A stretch of 52,500 nt of DNA from Mesostigma viride (taxonomy: Eukaryota; Streptophyta; Mesostigmatophyceae; Mesostigmatales; Mesostigmataceae). Below, in pieces: positions 1-8,690 of this stretch. How positions within the stretch are numbered: the stretch's first letter is position 1; every line of letters begins with the position of its first letter. The notes beneath the pieces are model-generated. The model had not been told where the DNA came from, searched no databases, and worked only from the letters and a program-made list of their open reading frames with translations. The stretch lies in contig RPFO01000412.1 of assembly GCA_009746045.1 (NCBI GenBank), forward strand, positions 1,154,813-1,207,312. The letters run 5' to 3'. The position numbers were made by a program, and so were the translations under genes.

Positions 1-7
1 GAAACAT

Positions 8-126
8 CCAGGTATGCCTGTCATCTTCCCCCCCCGTATGATTCAATATCTCAGAGCCCAGATTGTTGTGGCACTGCGATGATGCATTATATAGCGTTGA
101 AGAAAATGTGGGGCAGGTATTTGTGC
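8..126. repeat. Left copy of direct repeat flanking the G-rich microsatellite
   Basis: This segment resembles 845-960 over about 115 bp. Shared stretches include GATTGTTGTGGCACTGC and a GAAGAAAATG block, in the same order and orientation. The two copies bracket the microsatellite block at 289-699, so the block lies inside a diverged direct duplication. No gene is recognised in it. Confidence 0.7.
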
Positions 127-288
127 AATTAACGTGCCATACGAACATTCCGGACGGTACATTCCGGTGATGTCGGGCAGTTGGGGGGTTCGCTTGGTCC
201 CTTGGTTGCTTCCTCGCTTGGCTGCCACTGCGGGGGTGTAAGGACAGGTGCTCAAATGGAGAGACACTAGACGTGCATGCATGTTTGA

Positions 289-699
<411 letters not shown>

Positions 700-844
700 C
701 ATGTGTGTGTGTCTGGCTGTCTGGGTGGGTGGGTGTGCGTGCTTGGGTGTGTGGGACAGTGTGGATGTGGGTGTGCTTGCTTGCGTGGGTGCGTGAGGGA
801 GGGAGTGGCTGGGTGAGCGAGTCAAGCATGCACGTGTCAAACAG

Positions 845-960
845 CCAGGTAGAAATGTCATCCTTTCCCCCCATCATGACAAATCATTGGCATGGATTGT
901 TGTGGCACTGCCATCATGCACTACAGCGCTGAAGAAAATGACGATGGGCAAATATATGTG
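845..960. repeat. Right copy of direct repeat flanking the microsatellite
   Basis: Partner of 8-126. It begins with the same CCAGGTA and poly-C context and continues through the GATTGTTGTGGCACTGC and GAAGAAAATG blocks with scattered substitutions. Confidence 0.7.
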
Positions 961-1252
961 AAAGCGACACAACATAGCCCATGGCGGTGGCTGCTATCAA
1001 CAAGCAGCTCTTGCCTCCATGCACAGTCAAACACCTGCATCTTCTTCAATGCAGATTATTGACATCTCTTTTGTATATTATGTACAGATTATTTGCATTT
1101 GTAATATTATCTGTATACCAATGCAGTTTGCAACATGTAACCAGTGTTGCTAGTAATCTGGTAATGTGAGCCGTGTTGATATCAAAGTGCTGCGATGCAA
1201 GTCATACATCAGAACTAAAGCGGCAACACTGGCTACGGACACAAAGAGTCAT

Positions 1253-1286
<34 letters not shown>

Positions 1287-2320
1287 CGTGCTTCGTGCAT
1301 CGCGACTCAGGGCCTGACAAGCTGCGGCCGAGACCAATGCCGAACACACCCATGCTCAGAGCACATTGCGGATGCCAGGCACACCGCGTTTGCCATGGAA
1401 CACATGGGTAGACGCTTCGTAAACGTGACAACGAATGACCCGCTGAGATCCCCACACTTGCAAGCGCACGGGAAAGGCGGCACACTTACGTTTCATAGAT
1501 TAGCCGGGGCGAGATAGTAGCTCGTTTGCCTAGCCGTCATTAAGCCTATAGGCGTTCCAAGAAACGCATGAAATTTCTCTACCAGTACCGGTGGCGCACT
1601 ATCGGTCTATGATCGCAGAAACTTCTCTTGAAGGGGCCTTACACTGTCGTGCATGTAACCACGGAGCTTGAATGGTGGCATGACAACGAAAGAAAGTTTT
1701 CCTTAAGCCCGACCTCCCCTCCCGCATTCCACTGGTGATATTACAGCTGTTATAATTCCTGGAGCTAAAAACATGCGGAAAACATGCTGGGCGAGTCCTG
1801 TCAAAATTAAAAACCAACAGACTTAATTGACAGCGCCGTTTAAACGACAGCAAGAGCTTCCATGCCATCGAACACTGCCCGAGGTTGGTCTAATTTAAAG
1901 ACTAAGCCTGCCGTCTCAGAAAAAAATGTTCTATGCTCGGAGTCCACGGAATCAGGAAGTCGGCCCGCAGGTGCCGTACAGATCCGGTAGTGACTCGTGA
2001 AGTGAAAGATTTGGGCAGATTTGGGCAGATCGGGTTTGGTCGATCCGGTCCTGGATCAGTCCGTACGCTGAAATTTGCGCGCCGTCCGTTGTACTTGAAT
2101 TTTCAAGGGAAACGAATGTTGCCTCTTTCGGTAATGCAATGCCAAGCCCAATTTTAATTGGCTTAAAGCCACACATTGGCCGAGTGAACTGAAGTTTTCA
2201 TAGTTCGAAACTCCACAAGTGGCCTAGCGCCACTAGTATCGAAAACACTGGTGAACGGAGCCGAGAGCCCGCGCGAAAAAAAAAACTACCCAAATCCTAG
2301 TATATACTCTACTATACTAA
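961..2320. other. No recognisable gene; short CA repeat
   Basis: Only short open frames without recognisable motifs occur here. A (CA)n tract lies at about 1258-1286. Two adjacent GATTTGGGCA-type copies lie near 2007-2030. I see no tRNA, domain or transposon terminus. Confidence 0.6.
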
Positions 2321-2324
2321 GGTA

Positions 2325-3790
2325 AAGCGCCCCTTCCTCCTGGGCCGGGAGGGGGCTTGCCCACAGGAGCTGGCGTGCGGGCCTGGACAATGGTCTGCCA
2401 TCTCTTCTTGTCCTGCATGGCAGTCCAAGCTAGAGAGAGGCTAGGAAATGCGGTGTTCAAACTGAGCTGGGACCATATGAGGTCGGCCAGCAACTGATCT
2501 GTGTAGCTTATTGCTGGTCGACTACCAGTACCCGCGCCTGGTTTTGACCTTGGGGCCAGGCCACGTCAGGATATGCCGCCCTGGCTGGCCATGAGCCGAT
2601 GAGGGCCGGCCGGCCAAACCAACCCGGCGCGGTGTCTACCTGACTGGTTCGCCGCAAGATGTCCTATACAAATGCTATTCTACACTGCCCAATCTCATCG
2701 GAAATGCGAGGCATATACCCTTATACAAAGACTCAAGTGAACTACTATGCGTGGAAAATCCTTCGTTCAGGACCTGCCGGAGCATCCTATAGTAACTGTG
2801 CCGTTCAGCCGGATCGCGATGTCCAGCGCTGGTCCATGAGCGACCATATCATTGCCTCGGCGCCGTATGTGAGCATGCACCATGAGGACCAAGACCTTGA
2901 AGAGCACTCGCTTGCGGTCCTCGCCTATTATGTCCTATTAAATTGGCAATTGAGTGCCAACTGGTAGGTTTTGAGCAAGCGGAGCCTGTCACAGGCCATG
3001 CAGGCCGATGCAGGTGTCCAAATTGGACATCGGCGGCTGTGTCAGGGAGCATGCTCCCCAACTGACGTACTGTCAGTTTGAAGCGATCATATGGAACTGC
3101 AACTTAGTGTACAGACTAGTCAGGCTTAGCTTAATAGCACAACGTGGCCCACGCATGTGCGCAATGCGCGCCTACGCCTGGGACTCCCCGCGGCCGCGGA
3201 TGATGCCGGCATTAAGAATTTAGCCAAGCTTTGCCTATTATGCCGAGGGCTACTTTCTGCATGCTGAGACGCCCTGCCCTAGCCATTGTTTAGCCGGCAT
3301 GATGATCTTCCACCCTATGTCCGCACCTTAGCTGCTGGAATAGATAGTGCTGCAGGCCCCTGGGATCTATTATAGATCGATGCAGGCCCAGAATGCCATA
3401 CGCCCCTTCTTAGGGATACTGATGCTATACATGTACTTCCAACGGAGATATGTTCCGATTTAAATCAATTTGATTTTTATGGAAAGTTCTGCACCTCCGA
3501 CCCGTCTAGCAGCCGCGGCCGGGAGCGGCCGGTGGGCGACTGGTATAATAGCACTGAATGATCACCATCCGACGCCTCTAGCTGTTTTGACGAGCTAATC
3601 TCCAGCCCGGCCCACCGCCCGCGCCTCCAAGCCCAGATCAGTACTAAGTCGGTAGTCCAGCCGGTCTGAATGTGCTCGGGGCGCTCAATGACGGGGTGGT
3701 ATCATCTGCGTATAAATCGATCAGGTCGGAGGAGGCGATAACCAGGCAGGGGGCATCTCCGCCCGTCACTACGTACGGTGTCCAAGCCAG
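2325..3790 (-). pseudogene. Decayed LINE reverse-transcriptase C-terminal region, copy A
   Basis: The segment aligns by eye with 16620-17515: the same CGCCCCTTCCTC start, then TTGCCCACAGG, GGCAGTCCAA and GAATGTGCTCGGGGCGC blocks in the same order. The minus-strand reading of the better-preserved second copy is the post-palm region of a non-LTR reverse transcriptase. Copy A has many stops and frameshifts. It is interrupted between about 3110 and 3490 by sequence absent from the other copy, which contains the 3205-3480 dispersed repeat. It is a relic. Confidence 0.7.
3205..3480. repeat. Dispersed repeat segment, copy 1 of 3
   Basis: Contains GCATTAAGAATTTAGCCA, ATGATGATCTTCC, a GCCATACGCCCCTTCT block and CTTCCAACGGAG. 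The same ordered blocks occur at about 18420-18720 and 18915-19210. It probably derives from another part of the same LINE family, because all three copies sit among LINE remains. No coding capacity survives. Confidence 0.6.
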
Positions 3791-4690
3791 GCTCGAACCC
3801 CGTCAGAGCAGCAAAGCGCGCACATGCCTGGCGCATGACGTGATCCCTCATCAATCTATCTCATCATCATCCCTCACACTAAAGCCTTAGAGCACAAAAG
3901 CCACGAGCCACGAGCCACGAGCCACAAACCACGAGGGTCCTCAGATCGATCATGGCCATGACGCGACGGCGGATCGAGCTAATAACTTTCACGTTTGGGC
4001 ACCAATTAATTCGGCTGTGAGTATCACAATCGCTTCGTCTTTCTAAGACGCACACGCTGATATAGTTTTCCGAAGCTATTACGCACTATATGACGAGCGA
4101 ACGCTCCTCGACGCAACGCAGCCTGGCGGCTGCACTAAGCCCTGAAAATTATTACGTCTGCAGCTTCGCCCTCAGGTCCCGGGACGGCAGCGGTGAGCCG
4201 GTGACACTAGTCGCGCACTGGTGGTCCGCCCAGCTCCGGCCTCCCGGCCTTAATTAATGCCTCGCCCTCTGCATCGCCTGAGCCCAAGCGCAGTCGCCCA
4301 TGCAGGCGAACATAGCTGGTCTGAGCTCGACTTTGACGTCGACAGGTTATTTTCCACCTTTGACTCCGACGGAACCGGCTTTTTCGACATGGGCCATCCA
4401 TTGAAGACACTGGGGCTCGTGTTTTATTATGGGTCGTACGCCTCTCTCCTTGACCTGTGCCACGGCGCCTCCACGCCCATTATTGCCTCCGCAATGGAGC
4501 TGACGGCCGGTTTTCCCACCGCGGCCCTGACCACCTGCCCAGCGCGGCTGGTCCCGACCGCGCCTAGCTTCAGCTCGCCGCTCTCTTTTCCATCTGCCGA
4601 TGACCTCTGGGTCCCCTCCGGCCCCCCTAGCTGACAGCCTTCCTCCACCACCTTCAAGAAGCCATCTCACAGCACGTGACGCCTCTCGCT
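3791..4690. other. No recognised gene between LINE remnants
   Basis: Open frames of about 125 codons on plus and about 200 on minus exist in a GC-rich stretch, but neither has a motif I recognise. A short GCCACGA tandem lies at about 3900-3935. The region may be more of the LINE 5' part, since the LINE ORF1-like remnant follows directly. Confidence 0.4.
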
Positions 4691-5237
4691 GCACAGATGT
4701 GGCATGCAGCTGTGCCGGCCGCGCGCACGCTGCAGCCATGGCTGCTGCATGAGCTCCCCGCCATCCCCACCGCCACCGCCACCCTCCTCGCCTCCACCCC
4801 CCACCCGGCCCCCACCGCCTGAGTCCACCGGCCGACTCCATCACCGCCCAGCTCCGCGACATCGATCGCAAGCACCTCCACTCACTCGAGGACAACGCCA
4901 TCGCCATTAGGTGCTTGCAAAACACTGCAGGCCTCACCGCCCAGGCGGTGAAGGACATTAAGCCGCCAAGCCAGCCCCCGCTGGCCTGGCTGGTGATGCT
5001 CCTCCCACCCAGACCTGGGCGGACATGAGCTTAAGCAACACACGAACTCCACCACCTCCGCCGTCGCAGCACAGCTCCAGCGGCAGACGCTCCACCTCAG
5101 TCCTCGAGGAGGCCGAGCTCGCCAAGCGCAGCCTTAACGTCATCGTCAAGAACTAATTCGACATGGTGGAAGGTGAGAATTCCGAGAAGCTTGCACGTGC
5201 GTTTGAGATCGAGCAAAATCCTTGGTCGCATGGGCCT
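4690..5237 (+). pseudogene. LINE ORF1-like pseudogene, 5' part, split by the LTR element
   Basis: The sequence is Pro/Ala-rich, then reads as a helical segment containing AELAKRSLNVIVKN and, after one stop, ENSEKLARAFEIE just before the LTR retrotransposon. The order RSLNVIVK then LARAF resembles the RNA-recognition-like region of L1-type ORF1 proteins, where an R-x-N-V-hydrophobic strand precedes a segment naming the domain pair. The reading continues beyond the LTR element at 16036 (RLRFFSPSNE, then an LRRRKRLEKTPF segment). Stops and frame changes show it was dead before or after the insertion. The family assignment is inferred from the pattern. Confidence 0.55.
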
Positions 5238-5242
5238 CCTTG
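5238..5242. repeat. Target site duplication CCTTG, left
   Basis: CCTTG immediately precedes the 5' LTR and is repeated at 16031-16035 directly after the 3' LTR. Five base pairs is the usual Ty3/gypsy integration footprint. Confidence 0.95.
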
Positions 5243-5815
5243 TGTTACGTCGCGTAACAATTCGTTGTAGTTACGGACGTAAATTAGGTCTTTTGCCTCG
5301 GTTGTCCCTAGGTTTACGTTTAGGCTCCTACCGGGACATTATTGTCCTCGTAACAGTACTGTGGTACATTGGGTGCCGTTGGGCGCCGCGCCGCGTACTT
5401 TACTAGTGGTCCTGATCCTGTGGTAGAATGTAGTGGACCAGCGTGCATCAGTAGATGTAGTGGACCAGCGTGCATCTGTAGGCGAGGGCCATGTCGGCCC
5501 GAGCGTGTTGGACCGTTGGTGACCATTTATGCGCGTTCTACCCCTTGTGTGTGCACTCGGCGTGTGTTAAATGAATTAACACATATAGGCTTGGGTCACG
5601 GCAGTGTAGTTGTGTTTCCTTCCTCTATTCCTGGAGTAAACGGGTTTTGATAAATGGTTGTATGGCGTATTATAGTAACACTTACGTTAATGCATTGAGA
5701 TCAGCTCCGTCACGTTCGTCTTTCGCCAGAGGGTTAAGTAGAGGAGGCCTGACCAGTTTAGGTAGTATCAGGCCCATTAGAGGTAGAGGTGGAGGTAGAT
5801 ATCCGCGGCGTAACA
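5243..5815 (+). repeat. 5' LTR
   Basis: Starts TGTTACG and ends CGTAACA, a perfect 7 bp terminal inverted repeat. The first 17 bases are themselves a palindrome with a 3-base centre (TGTTACG-TCG-CGTAACA). A tandem pair of a TGTAGTGGACCAGCGTGCAT unit at about 5429-5480 may be a promoter element (inference). Its 573 bases match the 3' LTR except at one position. Confidence 0.97.
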
Positions 5816-5816
5816 A

Positions 5817-5834
5817 TGGTTCCGGAGGAACTTC
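5817..5834 (+). other. Primer binding site
   Basis: TGGTTCCGGAGGAACTTC begins one base after the 5' LTR. TGG is the complement of the tRNA CCA end, as expected for minus-strand priming. I could not identify the tRNA species by eye. Confidence 0.7.
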
Positions 5835-6336
5835 AGTAGGTAGTGAACGAGACGACTATCCCTTGCCACATACACCTTTCAAGACCCCTTCCGCGTCCAG
5901 GAACAAGAAGTCGACACTTCCTTGATAGGTAATGGGCGGGTCGCCTTCAAGCTAGGAGAGTCGTGCTGCCCGTTTCGGGACACGCTCTACCTAGAAGCTA
6001 GACCTGCTCGCAGCGGATAAATCCTTTCGTAGTTAGCCTGTCCTTCGCCTTGTTTTCCTGCTTACGGTTGTTTCCTGTCTTAGATAGGGGAGTATTACTG
6101 TTCGGAGACGATTAGCGTCGCAGTACCTACACCTTTTTCCTTGTGCTGCTGCTTTATTAGACGGCCGCACCCGCAGAGTTACGGGGCGCTGTGTTAGGAC
6201 GAGCGCTGGATATCCGGCCGCTGACTTAGGACGAGAGCTGGAAACTTCCGCCCTCCTTCTTCTTTCGGTGATCCAGATCGTCCAGCTAAGTCGCCTACCC
6301 CTACCTCGTCTAGCTTGACATCACAAGACACGCCAG

Positions 6337-6833
6337 GTGAGTTATCATGAGTCAACGTCGTGTTTTTACTGCGCCTTCCCATTCATCTAGTGATAATAGT
6401 TTAGCTAAGTATTACGTAGTTATTACCCCTCAATGGTCAGCCATTTTCCTCTCTTGGTCAGATGCTAGGAAGATAGTGCAAAATCGTACATATAATGTAA
6501 TTAGGTATAAGAAATTTGTTACCTTCGAGGAAGCTCAACAATTCCTTATAGACCATAGCGTATCAGATCTAGGCCTACACGTACGTTCTACTCCTCATGG
6601 TCGCCCTCCTGTAGAAGCTCTAGATTTTGCTACCCCTCCTTCGTCTCCCCCTAAGAGGGCTGCATCCTCATCTAGCTTAGATACTCCTCTCACCTTAGAA
6701 TTCGGTTCCCTATCCATTACTGTTGTTAAAAAGGATTGATTTAAATTGTTTCCTTCTTTTAAGCCATTAAAATCTTTTTCTTTTCTTTCCTTGCCTTATA
6801 TTAGGCCTTGTCCTTTATCCTTGTTGCTTTCAG
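6337..6833 (+). other. Putative intron in the retrotransposon leader (contains the small ORF)
   Basis: A strong donor CCAG|GTGAGT at 6333-6342 lies just upstream of the small ORF start. A polypyrimidine-rich acceptor, TTGTTGCTTTCAG, ends at 6833, 29 bases before the gag ATG at 6863. Splicing would remove 497 bases, including the entire 6347-6739 ORF, and place the gag start near the 5' end of the mRNA. This is a prediction from splice consensus only. Confidence 0.5.
6347..6739 (+). CDS. Small ORF with RNase H1 N-terminal / caulimovirus viroplasmin-like domain
   Basis: A 130-residue ORF upstream of gag in the retrotransposon. Residues about 22-68 read KYYVV, a hydrophobic strand with AIFLSW, a K-x-V segment, then YKKFVTFEEAQQFL. 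This Tyr-x-Val, Trp, Lys-Phe, Glu-Ala-x-x-Phe-Leu pattern is the signature of the Cauli_VI / RNase H1 N-terminal domain, which binds RNA-DNA hybrids or dsRNA in RNase H1 and occurs in caulimovirus viroplasmins. The C-terminal half is Ser/Pro-rich and probably disordered. No RNase H catalytic domain is attached. The ATG at 6347 is the first in frame and lies ten bases into a candidate intron. A role in handling reverse-transcription intermediates or translation is inferred. Such an ORF is not a standard Ty3/gypsy component. Confidence 0.75.
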   Translation: MSQRRVFTAPSHSSSDNSLAKYYVVITPQWSAIFLSWSDARKIVQNRTYNVIRYKKFVTFEEAQQFLIDHSVSDLGLHVRSTPHGRPPVEALDFATPPSSPPKRAASSSSLDTPLTLEFGSLSITVVKKD

Positions 6834-6862
6834 TTAGATTTTGATCATTTACTTAAATAAAA

Positions 6863-8596
6863 ATGGATCCAGTGGGTGGTAACATGTCGCCTATACCTAC
6901 CAATACTCCTACTATGAGTAATAATAATAATAACAACCATAACAACAATCGTGGTAACCGACGGGACTCACTTGAAACGGTGCACCATCTCACTCCTCAA
7001 GGTAACCTTCGTGCCTCACCTCCTTCTCCTATTGCTGATGGTCGCCGTCGTCCCTCACTTACCCCTCCTACCTATGAACAACGTCAACGTATGCAAGTCA
7101 GATTTAGTGATGACCCTTCCCTTACCCTGAACCAGGCCCCTGCCCCTCCTGCAACCTTGGCTCAACCCTCCAGCAGGTCCTCACTAACTAACAATGTTTT
7201 TAGGCCTCCTTCCCACCCTGTGCCTTCCATGCCTGCTCTTAACACGGGTCGTGCCTCTGCCCCTGTCGGTCCTTCTGGGCGCCCTAGTGCAGTTCCCTTT
7301 TACCCACCTGCTTCCTGGTCCTACCCTGAGACGGCCTATGAGGCAGCCCAGGTCCCTACCCGTGTGGCTGATTTAGAAGTTAATAGTGATTTCAGCACCA
7401 TGCCCTTAGATGACAGAAATTATGATCATTTTGCCTATTCCTCTCTTCGTGAGCAATATACTGTCCCCTTCTCTTATGGGCACCAGCCTGAAACGGTGGC
7501 CCCTTCTAGACCCCTACCCAAGACTTTTCCTCTTCCTTCCTTCTATCCCGCTTATGTAGCAGTGGAAGATAGTGGCCCTATGGGAAAAACTGACTCTTCT
7601 AATCCCCCTAAGCCCCCTGCTCTTCCCCTCTTTGCTAACCTTCCCAAGCTGGATGTCAAGTCTACCCCTCAACAGTTTTTCACCTTTATTATGTTGCTTA
7701 CCCAGAACACGGAGTCGTGGCAGAATCATAATAGATGGCGTCTTTCTGATGCTGTATTAGTTCCTCACTATCTCACAACCTGTATTACTCCTGAGCTTGC
7801 TAACCTCATTCAGTGTGAGTCTTTGGCCTCTCATGCCTACCCTAACTCTGTAGCAGAATTGTTTAAGCGTTTAGAGAACCATTTAGTCCCTCCTGATTCA
7901 GATTGGCAGGATAGATTAGCCTTTGGTACCTTGCAGCAGGGTACTAAATCATTTAAGGAGTATATGAAAGAGTTTGATGCTCAGATGGTACGAATTAGGG
8001 ATTTGTCGGGTGCAGAAGTACGTGCTCGCTTCCTCCAAGGCCTCAGTAGACCCTTATTACGTGAAGTCAAGCGCCAGTTCTCTGCCTACCGTTTTACTGA
8101 TCTGCCCCTCAAGCATGTGCGCCAGCATCTCTTGCGTGTAGCAGATTTCTTCACCACCCCTTCTCTTCCTACCCGTTCCCGTATTAATAATATTATCCTT
8201 ACCCCTGAGGAGGAGAACTCCTATGTAGAAGAATTAGATATCTGTGTTACTGACCTTTCAGCCCTTGATGTCTCTCATATCACATGCTATCATTGTAAGG
8301 AAGTAGGTCATCTTAAACGTGAGTGCCCCAAGTTCCTTTCGGGTGCTCCCCCTCATCCCGACGCTCGCCCTCCTCGTACCCCTCAGCGTGCTCCTATTCG
8401 TCCTACTTCAGGACGCATTCCTTCAGCTACCCCTAGTAGGCTGAATGCTGTGCAGACAGGATCCCCAGGGTTCCCCTATGATAATCAGGCTCCCGCACCC
8501 TCTTCGCTCCCTCGTGACCCTCCAGCAGTGGCTTTTTCGCCAGGGTCTTCTTCGGGGTTAGTTCCTATGGATTTGGGGGGGGAGGGGGAACAGTAG
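6863..8596 (+). CDS. gag: Gag polyprotein (capsid-nucleocapsid) of the chromovirus
   Basis: 577 codons from ATG 6863. The first ~220 residues are Pro/Ser/Asn-rich, including an Asn run near residue 20. A retrotransposon-Gag-like helical region follows at about residues 250-440, with FFTFIMLL, a WRLSDAVLVPHYL segment, FGTLQQGTKSFKEYMKEFD and ARFLQGL. One CCHC zinc knuckle (C-x2-C-x4-H-x4-C) sits at residues 475-488, followed by a Pro-rich tail. It forms the capsid and binds genomic RNA. The frame closes at TAG 8594-8596 just after a G8-A-G5 run. The pol-side reading is in the -1 frame across this run, so ribosomal -1 frameshifting or a missing base could join them. Confidence 0.93.
   Translation: MDPVGGNMSPIPTNTPTMSNNNNNNHNNNRGNRRDSLETVHHLTPQGNLRASPPSPIADGRRRPSLTPPTYEQRQRMQVRFSDDPSLTLNQAPAPPATLAQPSSRSSLTNNVFRPPSHPVPSMPALNTGRASAPVGPSGRPSAVPFYPPASWSYPETAYEAAQVPTRVADLEVNSDFSTMPLDDRNYDHFAYSSLREQYTVPFSYGHQPETVAPSRPLPKTFPLPSFYPAYVAVEDSGPMGKTDSSNPPKPPALPLFANLPKLDVKSTPQQFFTFIMLLTQNTESWQNHNRWRLSDAVLVPHYLTTCITPELANLIQCESLASHAYPNSVAELFKRLENHLVPPDSDWQDRLAFGTLQQGTKSFKEYMKEFDAQMVRIRDLSGAEVRARFLQGLSRPLLREVKRQFSAYRFTDLPLKHVRQHLLRVADFFTTPSLPTRSRINNIILTPEEENSYVEELDICVTDLSALDVSHITCYHCKEVGHLKRECPKFLSGAPPHPDARPPRTPQRAPIRPTSGRIPSATPSRLNAVQTGSPGFPYDNQAPAPSSLPRDPPAVAFSPGSSSGLVPMDLGGEGEQ
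8575..8588 (+). other. Polypurine run at the gag-pol junction
   Basis: G8-A-G5 at the end of gag, followed by AA. It is nearly the same as the run at 11044-11056 and as the real 3' polypurine tract at 15448-15457. It may act as a slippery site for gag-pol frameshifting or as an internal priming tract; both are inferences. Confidence 0.5.
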
Positions 8597-8690
8597 GCCT
8601 GTCAGCCGGGGGTAACCTGGACAGGTCCTTAGATAGTACCCCAGATAAAAATTTTTGCCTGCCTGTTTTTATAACCTCTGTAGGAGCTGA

